The notes below the pieces were generated by a model. The model did no database searches. It was not told the origin of the DNA and saw nothing but the letters and a program-made list of their open reading frames with translations. A program made the translations under genes and the position numbers. From assembly GCF_964275005.1 (NCBI RefSeq), contig NC_092689.1:9994700-10058699 (forward strand): DNA of 64,000 nt, written 5' to 3'. Shown piece by piece: positions 33,803 to 47,500 of this stretch. Origin of the DNA: Diadema setosum. Taxonomy: Eukaryota; Echinodermata; Echinoidea; Diadematoida; Diadematidae. Each line of letters starts with the position of its first letter. The first letter of the stretch is position 1.

Positions 33803-34779
33803 AATTGAAAAGATTGACAGGAACAAGGAAACAAACAAACACACAGATATTAAATGTGTGGTTGATAAGCGGCAAAAAATTGCAGGCACGCGCACAATTA
33901 AAGAAACTTGAGCTTGCCAGAAACAATTAAGTGTCAGTGTTTGTTCTTGCATAACTTGTAGGTTGAATTATATCCATTTCTATAATCACAGATTTGTCCT
34001 GGATGTACAGGTATATGTTATACACGTATATTCAACCACGTAGTGGACACACATAAATGAAATCACACACACACACACACACAAAATGAATCTACATTGA
34101 TGTAGATGGGAAAAAACAACAACTTGGTAGTCTCACAGGTTTGCTTTCTCAAGTGATTTTAATTTCATGCCCTGACAAAATTACTATAAACAATCTGTTG
34201 TGGATACCAGTATCGGTTCAACAGCTGTATTCACCTGAAACACAACGTGTCAAATCTACATTGACGAAGACGGAACAAAACTAAAAAGAAGAAAAACAAA
34301 TCTATATACATGAGATGCCATGCATCCTAAAAGACATTCTGTCAATATTTTGATATACAAACATAATATTCTTCTTCTTCCTCTTATTTACAACAGAAAA
34401 TCTGCACATAGTGCAGAAAGAATAAAATATATATGTATAAAATAATGCTGTCATCACAGCATATGTATAAAAATAAGATATTGTATATCACTGATCTGGG
34501 CAAAACACTTATTTTCAGAAGAGCAATGATTACCTAGAAAAAAATTGTCCTGATTTTTAAAAAAAAAAAAAATGATTGAATAGAATGGCTTATATATACC
34601 ACCAAGTTAGAATTATATGCCTAGGGCATAATTATTTCAGATGACTGCAAGCTGTCAATAAAGAATATCCAACTTAACATCAATATCTGTATGGTGTATG
34701 GTCAAAAGAATTTGATAAAATTTAGAATAACACAGGCCTATACTTCTTGAATGGAAGACTTTGATCGTGCACAGCGAAT

Positions 34780-34938
34780 TACTGTATTTTCTTGCATAGA
34801 TATTTTTGCAAATGAGGTCATGGACATTTTTGCGAGAGGTTTTCACAAATTTTCGCATGTTATTAAATTCGCGGTCCAACTGTGATTCACGAAATTCGTG
34901 AAAACTAAACCCTCACGAAAATAAGAGCTTATACAGTA
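34780..34938. mobile_element. CGCGAA-type miniature element, copy 4
   Basis: 159 bp, TACTGTATTTTCTTGCATAG at the left and TACAGTA at the right, with AAATTCGCGG and CACGAAATTCGTGAAAA inside. Partly CpG-decayed. Confidence 0.8.
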
Positions 34939-36497
34939 ATGCAAGCTCAACGGAATGCCAACCTTCTTAGGAGCAGAATCATGACTGCTGTTTTATATAC
35001 ACGTAGTAAGTAACATTGTACCAAGGATAAACTGCCTTAGTAATGGACCCAAATATCCCACTTCTACTCAGTCATGTTGGAAATTACAAATGGCCCTTTA
35101 ATCTAATTTTAGCATGAGATAAACATCTCTTCATCCACCATATCCATGATGTTTTAGATAAAGATATTGCTCACTTGATAGGCATTGCTTTGTCCAAATG
35201 GTCCACATACTACATAAACACACACACATATGCACTTATTATGATAATATCAATTTACTGTGCTGGTACACCTACAAAGTCTAGCTACTAAAAGCTTTAT
35301 AAAAAATTCATTTACCAAGAACTTTACACCATTACAAAGGTTGCAAGACCTTCTTTGACCATAAACAACCATAATAGAACTATCCACATTCTAAAATGAC
35401 TTCTAAAAATGTCTTGAGTCTGCAGTTTTGCAACACTACTCAGTCATTTCTGTGCCAAACATTATCCATGTTCAGATCCATGCACAATGAGCTCTCTTCA
35501 ATTTGCGCATTCCGCCTTGGACGCAGCAGTAGAAGAGAAACAACAAATTTGCAAGAAAAAAAAAAAAAAAAAAAAAGATAGCCAAGAAAAAGAAAGATCA
35601 ACTGTTAGTTTGTTCTGGACATCGAAATTTAAACTAGTATATTAAAGCTGATATAATTTGAACCTACTTTTTAAAAGTGGTAACCATTCCCCCCCCCCCC
35701 CAAAAAAAAAAAAATAAATAAATACTAAACAGAAAGACAGCGCCAACCTTCACTTCGTGCATTTTCAATATGCATGTATTATGGGCAAACAGAATTTGTA
35801 GAACAGTTTGAGGGTGTGATCCATCAGGGTCATTTGCAAGATAGTCATGATTTTTCCATGTCCCTTCATTGCCCTGACTGATTGACTGGTCAAACTGATC
35901 AGTCCAGATATCATTAGGACTTTGAATAGACAATACCATGATCCTATCCTTCCAGTAACATGCACAAGGTAGTCAGCAGAAATTAGTAGAAAACTGACTG
36001 TATATACCACTAACAAAAACATGCACTACACAGAGTTTTCAGAAGGTATAGGCAATTCAAATCTTTTTAACACCAAGCACTCTGATAGACATCATACGTT
36101 TAGCACTATACAACACACATGTATGAGGCACATTGCTTGCACTTGAATAGGCATGGAAGAAAAGTTTGCAGCATCATGTGTGTATATCTGTACAAAATCT
36201 CTTTGGTGGCAGATGGTATCAAAGGCACAGAGTACTTGTGTCATAATCGGACAGTGCTTTGCTGCACACACCTGGCATGATAAGCTTGAAAGAAATTATT
36301 AAATCTCTCGGCAGTCACTATAAAGATGGTGAAGGCTTGTACAGCAGCAGAGACATAAGTTTACATACAAACCACGGCAAAGAATTTGCATTGGCAATAT
36401 GTTGTCCTTTCAATAACACACATTCTGCATAGTTCCCCTACAGCTTGTTTGGATTGCTGATTAAGATGACCACACTGACTCTTCAAAATGCTCATGA

Positions 36498-36776
36498 GGT
36501 ACCGTCAGATTGGCAAGAGATTGAGAAGTTTACGATAGCGAAGTCTTCGCGATATTTTTATTGTCCAGTCACACTGGCAAAAACAATCGAGAAGTTCGGC
36601 GGGGGTGGCATATATAAGGGGGAAATATCCCTGGTTGAAGTGGGAAGTTCTGCGAGAAGTTTCATGAGAATTTTTGTGAAAAGTTTTGTGGCAAGTTTGC
36701 GGTCACACTGGAAAAACTTTGAGTTCTTAAAGATCATGATCTTAAACTTCTCGAACTTTGCCAGTCTGACTGCACC
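36498..36776. mobile_element. miniature inverted-repeat element (GGTACCGTCAGA end)
   Basis: Left end GGTACCGTCAGATTGGCAAG with AGAAGTTTACGAT; right end the inverse of GTCTGACTGCACC preceded by AAACTTCTCGAACTTTGCCA. A second pair of boxes, GTCACACTGGCAAAAAC and GGTCACACTGGAAAAACTTT, lies inside. Family not recognised. Confidence 0.75.
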
Positions 36777-37809
36777 TATGGAATGCTGTATTAGATGATT
36801 CACTGATATTCAGATGGCTTCAACTTTCTTTAATATTGCTTGCCCACATTTGCTGAACTTCTAATTAATCAGTTGCTTTGCATTCATAACTTCTGCGTTG
36901 AAAATGTTATGGTCCTCCATTTTATTAGAGAAACATTTCCCTTTATTCTCCAAACTATATGAAGGTAGCTGAGGTACTGCAAACAAATTAAAGGTACAGT
37001 GTATAACTTGTATTTTTCTCACGCTTATTTTAAAACTACCTCTTAGCAACTTCCACTACCACACACATAAATTGTCTGAGCAGTACGTGCATACAAAAAC
37101 TATATAAATCTTCTAATTTGCAAGAATAACAGGAAGTGTTGGATTATCTGGGTAAAAATAATATATTGCACATTCTCCTTTCCTGCCACATGCAAAGGAA
37201 GATACTGAAAGGGTGAATGAGTTACATCTCTGAGGCTATTTAATACTAGTTCTCAAAGTTTGTAAAGTTTGAGGAGGTACCATGATTTAGAATATATCCC
37301 AGTCATTTGATGGTGCCTAAACCTGTAACCCAAGTGCCTGCATGCTTTAAATGGCTTACTGAGGAGTGTGGTGCCATTCATAGTGTCACACTCTAAGTAC
37401 AGGTTTTTTCTCACGTATGACAAAGTTTTCAACTTTGTCAAACAAAAACTCCAACGCAGCTCCATGTCCTGAAAGGACAAATATCTATATCATTGCAATA
37501 TTTATTTTCCTATCATAATTCTGTCACGAGCCTTCACTATCATGACTAATATGTTTGTACCCATGCTACAATATGAGTTAGATTGAAGATTTTAGATCTG
37601 CATCTTTTTTTTTTCAGATTGTGGCTGAAACAGTCTGTTTCTGGCATAACAGAGCTGCGAGCAAATAAAATGAACTCAACTTGTATGCAGCAAAGTGTTT
37701 ATCTCAATATATTGTGAAGCAAGACTAACCTGATTCTGTTGCTGCAGCTTTGCTGTTACTAAATTCTTTTTGGAATGAGCTATGGCAATTGAGATGGCTG
37801 GTTACTATT

Positions 37810-37815
37810 TTTATT
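37810..37815 (-). terminator. TYMP: candidate TYMP polyadenylation signal
   Basis: AATAAA on the minus strand about 112 nt after the TYMP stop. A second is at 37501-37506. Choice is by proximity only. Confidence 0.4.
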
Positions 37816-37926
37816 GCTTTCTACTTTAATAGATTTTAAAGAAGTTTCTCTCAGATGTGTAGTGTGTACATACTGTGTATAAGCAGCACACAGTAAAGAT
37901 ATTACTTCTACACAGCATTTAAGATT

Positions 37927-38084
37927 CTACTTTTTGCCAACAGGCTCAGCTGCTTTGACAGCACTGATCACGATGTCTTTTTGCTCTGGTTTCTCCTGAG
38001 AAATTGACACGGCATCCTGCAGTCTTTTTCTCATGTCTGCTGACAGAGTATCTTTCTTGTAGTAGACTTTCATCAATGGCTCAT
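37927..38084 (-). CDS. TYMP: TYMP exon 8 (terminal)
   Basis: [20 protein letters not shown] then [13 protein letters not shown] matches human TPWLRVHRDGPALS...LQEALVLSDRAP. A lysine-rich tail ([11 protein letters not shown]) ends at TAG, 37929-37927. Confidence 0.95.
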
Positions 38085-41000
38085 CTGTAAATGAATGCAC
38101 AAGATGGGTATATGTTAGCGGAAAATACATCCACATCTGATATTGTGCAATAAAGGTCTGAAATATGGGAGAAGGGTGGGATGGGTAACATGGGTTGGTT
38201 TCTCTGAAGTGGGGAAGGGGGGAGCATTTCAACATCTGACCAGAAAACAAATACAGAATTATTCAATTCTTTCTCTGTTAAAGTATACACTGTCTGGTCT
38301 GAAATAAATTTGCATGGAATAGGCAACATACCACAATGTTTCATTCACAAGCACTGCACGCCTCATTTTATTCATCCAAGCTCAGGAACACATCTTCACA
38401 AACAGTGCCTGTTTTATTTCTTCTTTTTTTTTTTTATTTCCAAGATGCTTCACACACACAAATAGCAATACAGTGGAACCTCTTTATTAACAAGATCGGC
38501 CAGTGAGATACCTGATTTTGCAGGTCAATTCCATACGTTCTTCTGTTTTTTTTCCCTGAATATATGAGATACTTGATAAAACGAGGAAATGTCGGTTGAC
38601 CCAAGTACCCCTTCCTTATGTGATTCCCCTGTATCTGTGACTGTTTGTTTGTTTGTATGTTTTTCTGGCATTTTACATTTCTTCAATCTGTGCCATTTGG
38701 AGATCTCCAGAACAGGATGAGGTGTAGGAAAGCAGGATAGGGTGTAGGAAAGCATAAAATGTGAAAGCACGCTTACCTTGCTTGACCTTTGACCCCACAT
38801 GTGCCAGGATCCTGACCCCTGCTGAGTGGTTGATGACATCTGTTTCAACCTTCCGCCCCGCCCCCAAGGAAAGACAAACGTCAGCTACTGAGAAGGCATC
38901 GATGTCGGCCACGAAGCCTGTTGGGTAGAAAGGATTGAGCCACAATTCCCTTCATTCTGATCATTATTCCAATTTTGTCTCAATTCATCAAATCAAGAGG
39001 TGATGATCGTGGCATTTGCAGCATCTTATTTTCTAATGAAAACAGGGCTATGGCACAATAACAGCATATGCACCTAAAGATACAGAAAACATGAAATGCT
39101 GCTGCAGGGAAAAGAAATCCTCAGCAAATCATTTGATTACATTGTAGTATCTATACTTTGTAAAGTTCTTGTTTGTCACTTAATCCTACCTTACTTTTGA
39201 GAACTTTTATAGGCCAAACATTTTAATTTACAGACTTGTCTTTGAAACTGTGTTTACATAGGTCTAGGGTTGTGCATTTGGGTCACTCTTTAAGGTGAGA
39301 GCAGATTTCATAATCCCTCTGGCAAAAGTTACAAATCATACTATATTGCAAACGTTTTGAAACAAAAAAAAGAAGGATCAAGGACAAAACCTTCAATGTT
39401 TATCGTAAGGGAATTACATTTGCGAAAGTAAAATCTTGTGATCTCTCATAAAAACATGGCCAATCATCTCCATGGTAAATGTTTTTAGCCATGTATGTCA
39501 CATTTGTTATAAAAGCTTTGATTAGGTGAGATATGCATATCTCTTGTGATGAGATTGATGCACTTGAAAATTACATGAAAAATCTCCCAAAAAGCAGTGG
39601 CGGATCCATGGGGGAGCACACCAGGCACGCGCTCCCCATTATTTTTGTTTAAAAAATGAAATAAAAAGAAAAAAATGGGGGAGGGGTGTGTGCACCCCCC
39701 CCCTTTAATTTTGTAAAGGCATCCCCTCTTTACAGAATTCCTGGATCCACCCCTGACAAAAGGCATATCTGGTAAATCTCTGGAAAGGCATATCTGATTT
39801 GTGATATATGAGATTTGACCATTTTAAGTGAAGTTTTGACGACAGCTTGATCAGCTTGTTTTTGTTCTGTGTTGTCGAGGGGTCTTAACCCTGAAGGATG
39901 GTTTTACCTGAGCTTTTACAGGGTGACATTTTTATCATAACCAAATCGCAATGGACCTCGTCTCTTTAGGAAAACTTGTGCCTCACCTGATTTGGGGGAA
40001 CCAATTTCCTCTTTTTCTAGTTCCTTATATGGAGTGTCATCTTTGCTGACTGGCAGAGGAGCCCAGATTTCATCGATATCATCCATCTCCAGACTACAAA
40101 GTTTATCAGCCAATTCTTTCTTGACACCCTGTTCTACAATCATCTCCTTGAACTTCTCCAGGGCTGACCCATCTTGGAGGACTTTCTTCATTTCCTGCCT
40201 TCCCTCCTCTGGTGTTCCCTTGAGCAGGTATGCACCTAACGAAACATTGAATACATCAGAAAGCAACACTTGCCATGTAAATAAAAGAGCACTTGCATAA
40301 TTCTTTGAATATGTGGCAAGTTACTACCCAGTTTGACATTTTATCAATTGCCTGTACTTGCCGACAGAAAACATCTAGTACACATTCTCGTTAATAATAA
40401 ACTTATTTTATAGAGAGTTTGCAACACTGCCCACGTGGATCAGCTCTTAGCTGTCATACTCCCATCTGATTTCATTTAATTGTATAAAACACAAATGCAA
40501 AAGTGTAGTTCATCATACCAAAAACTAGAAAACTTCAATGAAACTGTAACACATTTGACATAATACACTGCAATAACAAAATCAAATGATAGTTCCAATT
40601 TTATTCAGTATATATTTTATTGTCATTTTTCTCAAGTGAAGAAACACCCGTCTATAATAGGATGATCTTTGTGTATCGAAAGAAACTCACTGTACACTTT
40701 TAATATTCTGCAAACTTATATGTTTTTTTTTTTATACATTGTGATGTAATTTATGCATTCAAGTTTTGGAAAATATTTACATGTTCTGCTGGAAGTGGAC
40801 AAATATAAATGAATGAATGAATGAATGAATGAATGAATGAATGAATGAATGAATGAATGAATGAATGAATGAATGAATGAATGAATGAATGAATGAATGA
40901 ATGAATGAATGAATGAATGAATGAATGAATGAATGAATGAATGAATGAATGAATGAATGAATGGATGGATGGATGGATGGATGGATGGATGGATGGATGA

Positions 41001-41473
41001 ATGGATGAATGAATGAATGAATGAATGAATGAATGAATGAATGAATGAATGCATGAATGCATGAATGAATGAATGAATGAATGAATGAATGAATGAATGA
41101 ATGAATGAATGAATGAATGAATGAATGAATGAATGAATGAAACAAATAATATCATGGGGCAGACAAAACAAGGAAGTTTGTCAAATTGCAGGTCAATACT
41201 AGTGGTATAAGATTACACAGATAGGATAGATAAGTTATTATTCCCCATGCATTCTAAGCATTTTCACATACTCACAAAATGTTCTTATCTTCTTTGTCAA
41301 TTACATATATTTTATTGTACATTATAATGTTGATATATCTGCTGGAGATGGAAAAATAAAATGAATGGATGAATGAATGAATTCATCACCTCCCACCCAC
41401 CCACCCCCCCCCCATACACACACAAAAAGAAGAAGAAGAAGAAGAAGAAGAAGAAGAAGAAGAAGAAGAAAAA

Positions 41474-41542
<69 letters not shown>

Positions 41543-44500
41543 AGAAGAAGAAGAAGAAGAAGAAGAAGAAGAAGAAGAAGAAGAAGAAGAAGAAGAAGAA
41601 GAAGAAGAAGAAGAAGAAGAAGAAGAAGAGAAAATAGCACTGGAACTTGAAAATAAGCAGGAAAAGTATGATAACCTCAGATCACATAATTCTTTGAAAG
41701 TGGTCACATTTCTCATATTCATATATGTACAGAAGTATATGAGCAATGGCTAGATACATGAGATCATGTGTTTGCAATTTAAGCCACTGATAGCAACTAG
41801 AATTAAGTTATGTATATGCCATATTTTGTGAGTATAATATTTTATGACTTAGGACTTCCAAGATCATTTTTTGAATGGTTTTATTCACAAAATTGCAATA
41901 AAGGATCATATCGACAGAATGAGAAAGAATAATTCTTTTCAAGAGGAAAAGTTAGCAATTTCCCATTTGAAGATAACATGCAATGATCCTATGTTTCTTA
42001 TGTTATGCTATGTAATACTTTTGCAAGTTGCTCATTACATATGGATATCAGTTGACATGTGAAATTTACAAAAATAAAAAATCTGTGAAATATAAAGCAT
42101 ATACAGTACTTTAATAGAAATGATAAATTTGTCCAAAAAATTCAAAATGTTTTGACTTTGTTTCTTGCAAATGTTCAAGATCAAGAATTCCCCCAAACTG
42201 TCCTGGAACTATGTTGAATGCAATGTAAGGTAAGCACTACCTCAAAGGATGAGCAACACGACAAAAACAGTCGATAATCCATCACTTCCCATCATATGAG
42301 CGGAAGGAGGAAGTATGTAACATGAAGACATTGGGTAAGGTTCTCATCATCACAAAAAAGGCATGTTCTGTATGTTATTTTTTTCTGATAAGATGGTAGA
42401 TAAATCTAATCCACTCTATTATGTCTCCATCTGCACAAGTTGCGTTCCATCCTGTGCCACGTAGGCTCATATTGCTTCACATCCGCCTAAATTCCCCAGG
42501 AGTGGACGTGCTGTGCGCAATCCATGTATTGTTACAGGATCAATGCTATTCCTCTCAGCATGAATATGTTTTAAAAAGAAGTTGGAGCGAGGCCAGACTC
42601 CTACAGAGTTGCACATGTGCCTATGCAGTCATTTTCACAGACACTTCCCAGGGAGCAGGTTTATATATCTTTGTCTTTTTGACATACTGAAAAACAGTAT
42701 TGCACAATTGAAAGCAGATATCCGATGGAATTTGCACAAGCGACTTCACCTCACCCTCTTCTGGTGGTTCTATACTTGCTGTTTCTTTTTTGTTGTTTAC
42801 CCAAAATGAAATAAATGTGCCAGTAGTGAAACACTGCATCTTATTGCAACACCAGCATGATGACCTTCACATACATGTAAGGTTATTGTTTTCTATCACA
42901 ATTGCATCAGCTATTGCCTTCCATATTGTTCAAAACATTATTATTACTATCATTATTATTTAGCTGTCATTTCAACATAAAATACATTCCTACAGATGCA
43001 TGTTGCCTCAACATCCATCTAACCTCCCTCCAATCAAAAAGGATTTAAAATGTCATGTCAAACTTCAAAACTTCAAAAATTTGGCCATTTGACACCATTC
43101 ACTATTCTGTTTTGATACAGCAAAAGCTTGTTGGGAGTATGAAATTTTCCAATGTATATTGCAACATGCAATATACTTATTTCTACAAACCTTACTCAAT
43201 CGCAATGCATCTGCCTGTAACCATCACAACAAGTTTGTACCAAGCAGTCTTGTGTATTGCATAGCTTTACAGGCATCTTGTGTCTTCACTCAGTGCAATA
43301 TGTTTGTCATGTTCAACTGTACAAACATCTGTGTCCTATTGGGCCCTGGCTGGATTTTCCCCCCAAGCCAGCCTACACATTTTAAGTAACCCTAAAACAG
43401 CCACTTTAAGACTTCATGTTTTCATATCTTCTTCTGTACATCCCTCACACTTTGAGGGAGAGAAGTGAGTTTTCAATTATTCCTAAAATTATGCATGATG
43501 TCCTTCACAGAGAGCATTCAGTTTAAGCCACATCACACAGGCATATATTTTTTTTTTCAGAGGTGTTATAATACAGGCATTATCAACAAATTGGTCTGCC
43601 CTTGCAAAGTGTGTTTCAATGGACCACACCTGCCAGTTCAGTGGTTTCACTTCCTCAAAGAAAAAGAAGAAGACTTCCTTGAAGTAAAATAACCACAAGG
43701 CCTTAAAGGCCTAGATGCAGAAACAGTATTGGAGTATGAAACAGAGTTTTAGAGAGCAAATTTCCACATGCACCTCTACAAAACTGTCTATATTGTAAGT
43801 GGCAATTGTAAACAAGCTAAGGACTTGCGTATATGTTTTCTTTCAGAGGGCCTGTGCAAAGAGAAAAAGAGCAAGCCATACAAATTTCCAATAAGATACT
43901 CGTGCAATATCACAAATCATTGCTGGACGACAAGACCTCATACAGAATGTCAAATGTCGCAGGAGAGCCAAAAAACATGGTGCTCAAAGTACTATGGCAA
44001 ATGGGACAGCCTTTCCTTCGACATGCCGTGGTGGCTTCATTTTTGGGGTAAGACAGTTAGGATTTGGACAGGACATCACTTAAACCCATTATTTGACCAT
44101 TAATCAAAAAAAGTCATTTTCACCAAAATTTCAGATACAAGGTCTTGTCACCCCAGCGACAAAATGCATCTATCAGAGAATATCATTATCATTTTTTTTA
44201 GGGCAGTTGCTAATGATTTTGATTGAATCATTTCTTTATTCAATTATTGACAAGCAAATTTGTATAGTGGAAATGGGGAAGTAAGTAAAAAAAAAAAATC
44301 AGGCATGAATCAGTTTTATCTGTAGTCGATATAGTAGAAGGACATTGGCATCTTTATTACATGTGAATCATGTGTCTACAAGCCTGCGTACTTAGGGCAT
44401 AGATGGACACATTTTCAGGCAAGTAAGAGTATCTTGCGAAATATACCCTCTATCATTGGTTTCCAAAGTTTTCTGTCAACTGCAGTCATAGCATGCTCAG

Positions 44501-47500
44501 GGAGCACAACTTTCTGTAGCACACTGATACATGTTAGAAAGACATAAATTAACTAGAAATATCACTGAAGGTGATTAATACCCCCGCCCCGTGACGACAG
44601 TCTTACCCAAGGAATGATCTCTCCTTGATCTTCTGCCATTTAAATGCCATTACCATGGCAACGCAGCTTCCGACACGTCCGAAAAATATGTCTTGCACAT
44701 CTTCCCACTAAGACTATTGTGTGTGCCACATTTCATAAGCTTTTGTCAAAAACTGAGGAAGTAGTTCAATCCACAAGATCTTTCCTTGATCTTCCGCCAT
44801 TAATATGCCGTTACCATGGCAACGCAGCTTCCCACACGTCCAAAAAATATGTCTTGCACATCTTCCCACCAAGACCAATGTGTGTGCCACATTTCATGAG
44901 CTTCAGTCGAATACAGAGGAAGTAGTTCAATCCGCAAGATCTTTCCTTGATCTTCTGCCATTTATATGCCGTTACCATGGCAACGCAGCTTCCGACACGT
45001 CCGAAAAATATGTCTTCCACATCTTCCCACCAAGATCAAGGTGTGTGCCACATTTCATAAGCTTTGGTCAAAAAACTGAGGAAGTAGTTAAATCCGCAAG
45101 ATCTTTCCTTGATCTTCTGCCATTAATATGCCGTTACCATGGCAACGTACTTTCGGGTACTGTCAAAAAATGAGTCTTGCACATCTACAACCAAAGGCAC
45201 ACATCTGTACCAAGTTTCATGGAAATTGGGCAAAAACTGAGGAAGTAGTTTGCAACACAAAATTTTCCATCATTTTGGCTCATAATATGTGAGCTGTTAC
45301 CATGCCAACATACTTTTTGTCACTGTCAAGAAATGTGTCATGCTGACCTATATCCTAAGACAAACATTCAATATGAATTCCATGAGAATTGGAAGAACAC
45401 TGATGAAGCAGTTTTGCCATGAAGCATTTTGCCCTATATTTTACCAATAACATGCCGTTACCATGGCAACTCACTTTTTGCCACTGCGGAAATATGTGTC
45501 TTGCACATTAACATATTCAGATGAACATCTGTACCAAATTTCATAAAAATTGATCAAAAACTGTGGGAGGAGTTCGCGACGCAAGATTTGTACCCATTTT
45601 TGCCCATAATATGCCGTTACCACGGCAACGTACTTTTGGGTACTGTCAAAAAATACGTCTTGCACATCTACAACCCAAGGCACACATCTGTGCCAAGTTT
45701 TATGGGAATTGGTTGAAAATTGAGGAAGTAGTTCGTGACGCAAGATTTGCAACGGACCGACCGCCCGACCGCCCGCCCGACCGTCCGCTGATTCCTATAT
45801 ACCCCCTTCAAACTTCGTTTGGCGGGGGTATAATAAAATTGATGCAATCATTGAATTTTGTCAAAACAGGAAAAAGGATCAATGCAAAGTCAATGTGTTT
45901 TGAGATATGTATCAAACAATTAATCACTGCAACTGAAGATGACAGGACAATATATCAACTGCAAACATTGAAGATTTTGTCTCATTATTCAAAATTAGAA
46001 GTTTGATATATAAAGTTGCTTTATATCCCATACTTTCTTCACCATTTTTAACCTTGTTCCTAATATAGACATATTATGTAGATGTTCACTTAATGTCATA
46101 CTGGCGTAACTGCATTTTACAAGACAGATAAATGTGGGGTACACAGGGAGGAGGAAATCCAACTTATGATTGGCCCAGCACAAATTCAATATAGGTACTT
46201 CCTGCCTTGTAATTAGGCAATCGAACCCATACCATGAGTGTAGTCAATTGTGTCTGTTACTAGTATGACTTCAGCAGTTTGTTTTGGTACTATGGCATCT
46301 TTCTCAAAGCATTGTCATTCAAGTACTACACCATGGACGAAAGCTTCTGGGCAGCTTCCCAGTTTCGAACATATAGGCCCTATATAGTCATTAACTTGTG
46401 AATGTGTGTGTGTGGGGGGGGGGGGATCCTTTTTTACGTGACTGCCTTCTAACGAGCAATATTTCAATTATCAGTGGGATGTCATTTTTATCATCTGATA
46501 AACCATACGTCACTCACAGCTGCAATTCCTCATTGCTCATCAGTGTCTGCTGAGCATTTCAGTTTGTTTGTTTGTTAGTTTTTTTTAATTCAAAACTGTT
46601 TGTCTATCTATTGAAGCAATATGTATATACCTATAGATTTGTTCCCTCAGAAACTGTTCCTCAAAGTTCCATAGAGATGGTTTACGTGTATGAACATTTT
46701 TGGGTAGCAACTGACTGTTTTTGCACATAACATAGGTGTGTCACTGGAATAGTTCTGCTTATCATATCTTCGAGACTGCTGGATTGTTCAAGGACAGACA
46801 CTTCTTTCCATCATATGGGCAAGGACTGCATGGGGCGATGGAAGGAGGGAAGGAAGTGGTCACTTCAGGAAGCAATTTGGCCGATACTCTTTTAGGGATG
46901 GACAAGTGTCCTTCCTCATGTAAATCGGACTAATCTACTGCCTGCGCAGTTAGAGCTGAATAAAAACACTGAATTTGATGCTACACACACACTAGCTGGA
47001 AAACATGACACCTTTGATAGATGCAGCAAAATCGAAACATTGAGTGAGCACAAATAAGAACCTAGGAAACTCTAAAAATAAGATATAAACAAAACTGCAA
47101 GTGTAAATGGCTGACTTCACTTCTCTCACCATCCCTATACAAAAACAACAAACAAACAAACAAACACATTCAACAAGCAAAGCACAATTGCCACCATCAC
47201 CACTGGCACTATATTAGCAACAAAATGAAAACTTGTAGATTACTATATTATGCAGATATTTGATTGAAGAACGGATAGAGACAAAGAAATTTGACTGGCT
47301 ATGACCTGGGCCCCGTTTAATATAAAAGCCATTCGTAAAGTTACCCATGACATTACAAACGACTGGAATATGAAGTGCCAATATATGACAATGTGCCCAT
47401 TTTTTTCTTACATTTTAACAAAGTACGACATTGGGGCGAAATACACTTTCAACTAAAAATGTGTGTGAACATGTAAGAATGATCATTATCATCTGCAAAT

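Larger units (their letters stand above)
28174..37926. other. convergent 3' UTRs and intergenic DNA between TBC1D15 and TYMP
   Basis: 9.75 kb. First plus-strand AATAAA after the TBC1D15 stop is at 28248-28253; first minus-strand AATAAA after the TYMP stop is at 37810-37815. Contents named separately: a 39-bp-period duplication (29230-29298), elements at 32746-33120, 33252-33802, 34780-34938 and 36498-36776. Poly-G/C runs occur at 31146 and 31284 and A tracts at 34560 and 35555. Open frames here, including T-rich ones near 30283-30774, show no recognised protein. Confidence 0.65.

Noticed and set aside
38471-38620. A further pogo-like element starting TACAGTGGAACCTC
   Set aside because: Only one end was found; no matching inverted end within 600 bp.
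40716-41171. Minus-strand frames of 122-151 codons reading IHSFIHSF repeats
   Set aside because: They are translations of the ATGA microsatellite; three frames are open at once because the unit has no stop on that strand.
41312-41753. Overlapping frames of poly-K/poly-N/poly-E and poly-S/poly-L
   Set aside because: Products of the GAA/TAA microsatellite in every frame.
44578-45832. Possible CRISPR array from regular spacing
   Set aside because: The period is 161 bp with whole-unit similarity and the genome is eukaryotic; there is no repeat/spacer contrast.
44644-46006. Plus-strand frames of 93-147 codons with repeated MPLPWQRSF segments
   Set aside because: They follow the 161-bp cores of the pearl-like element; the repetition is from tandem DNA units, and the frame is not conserved between units.
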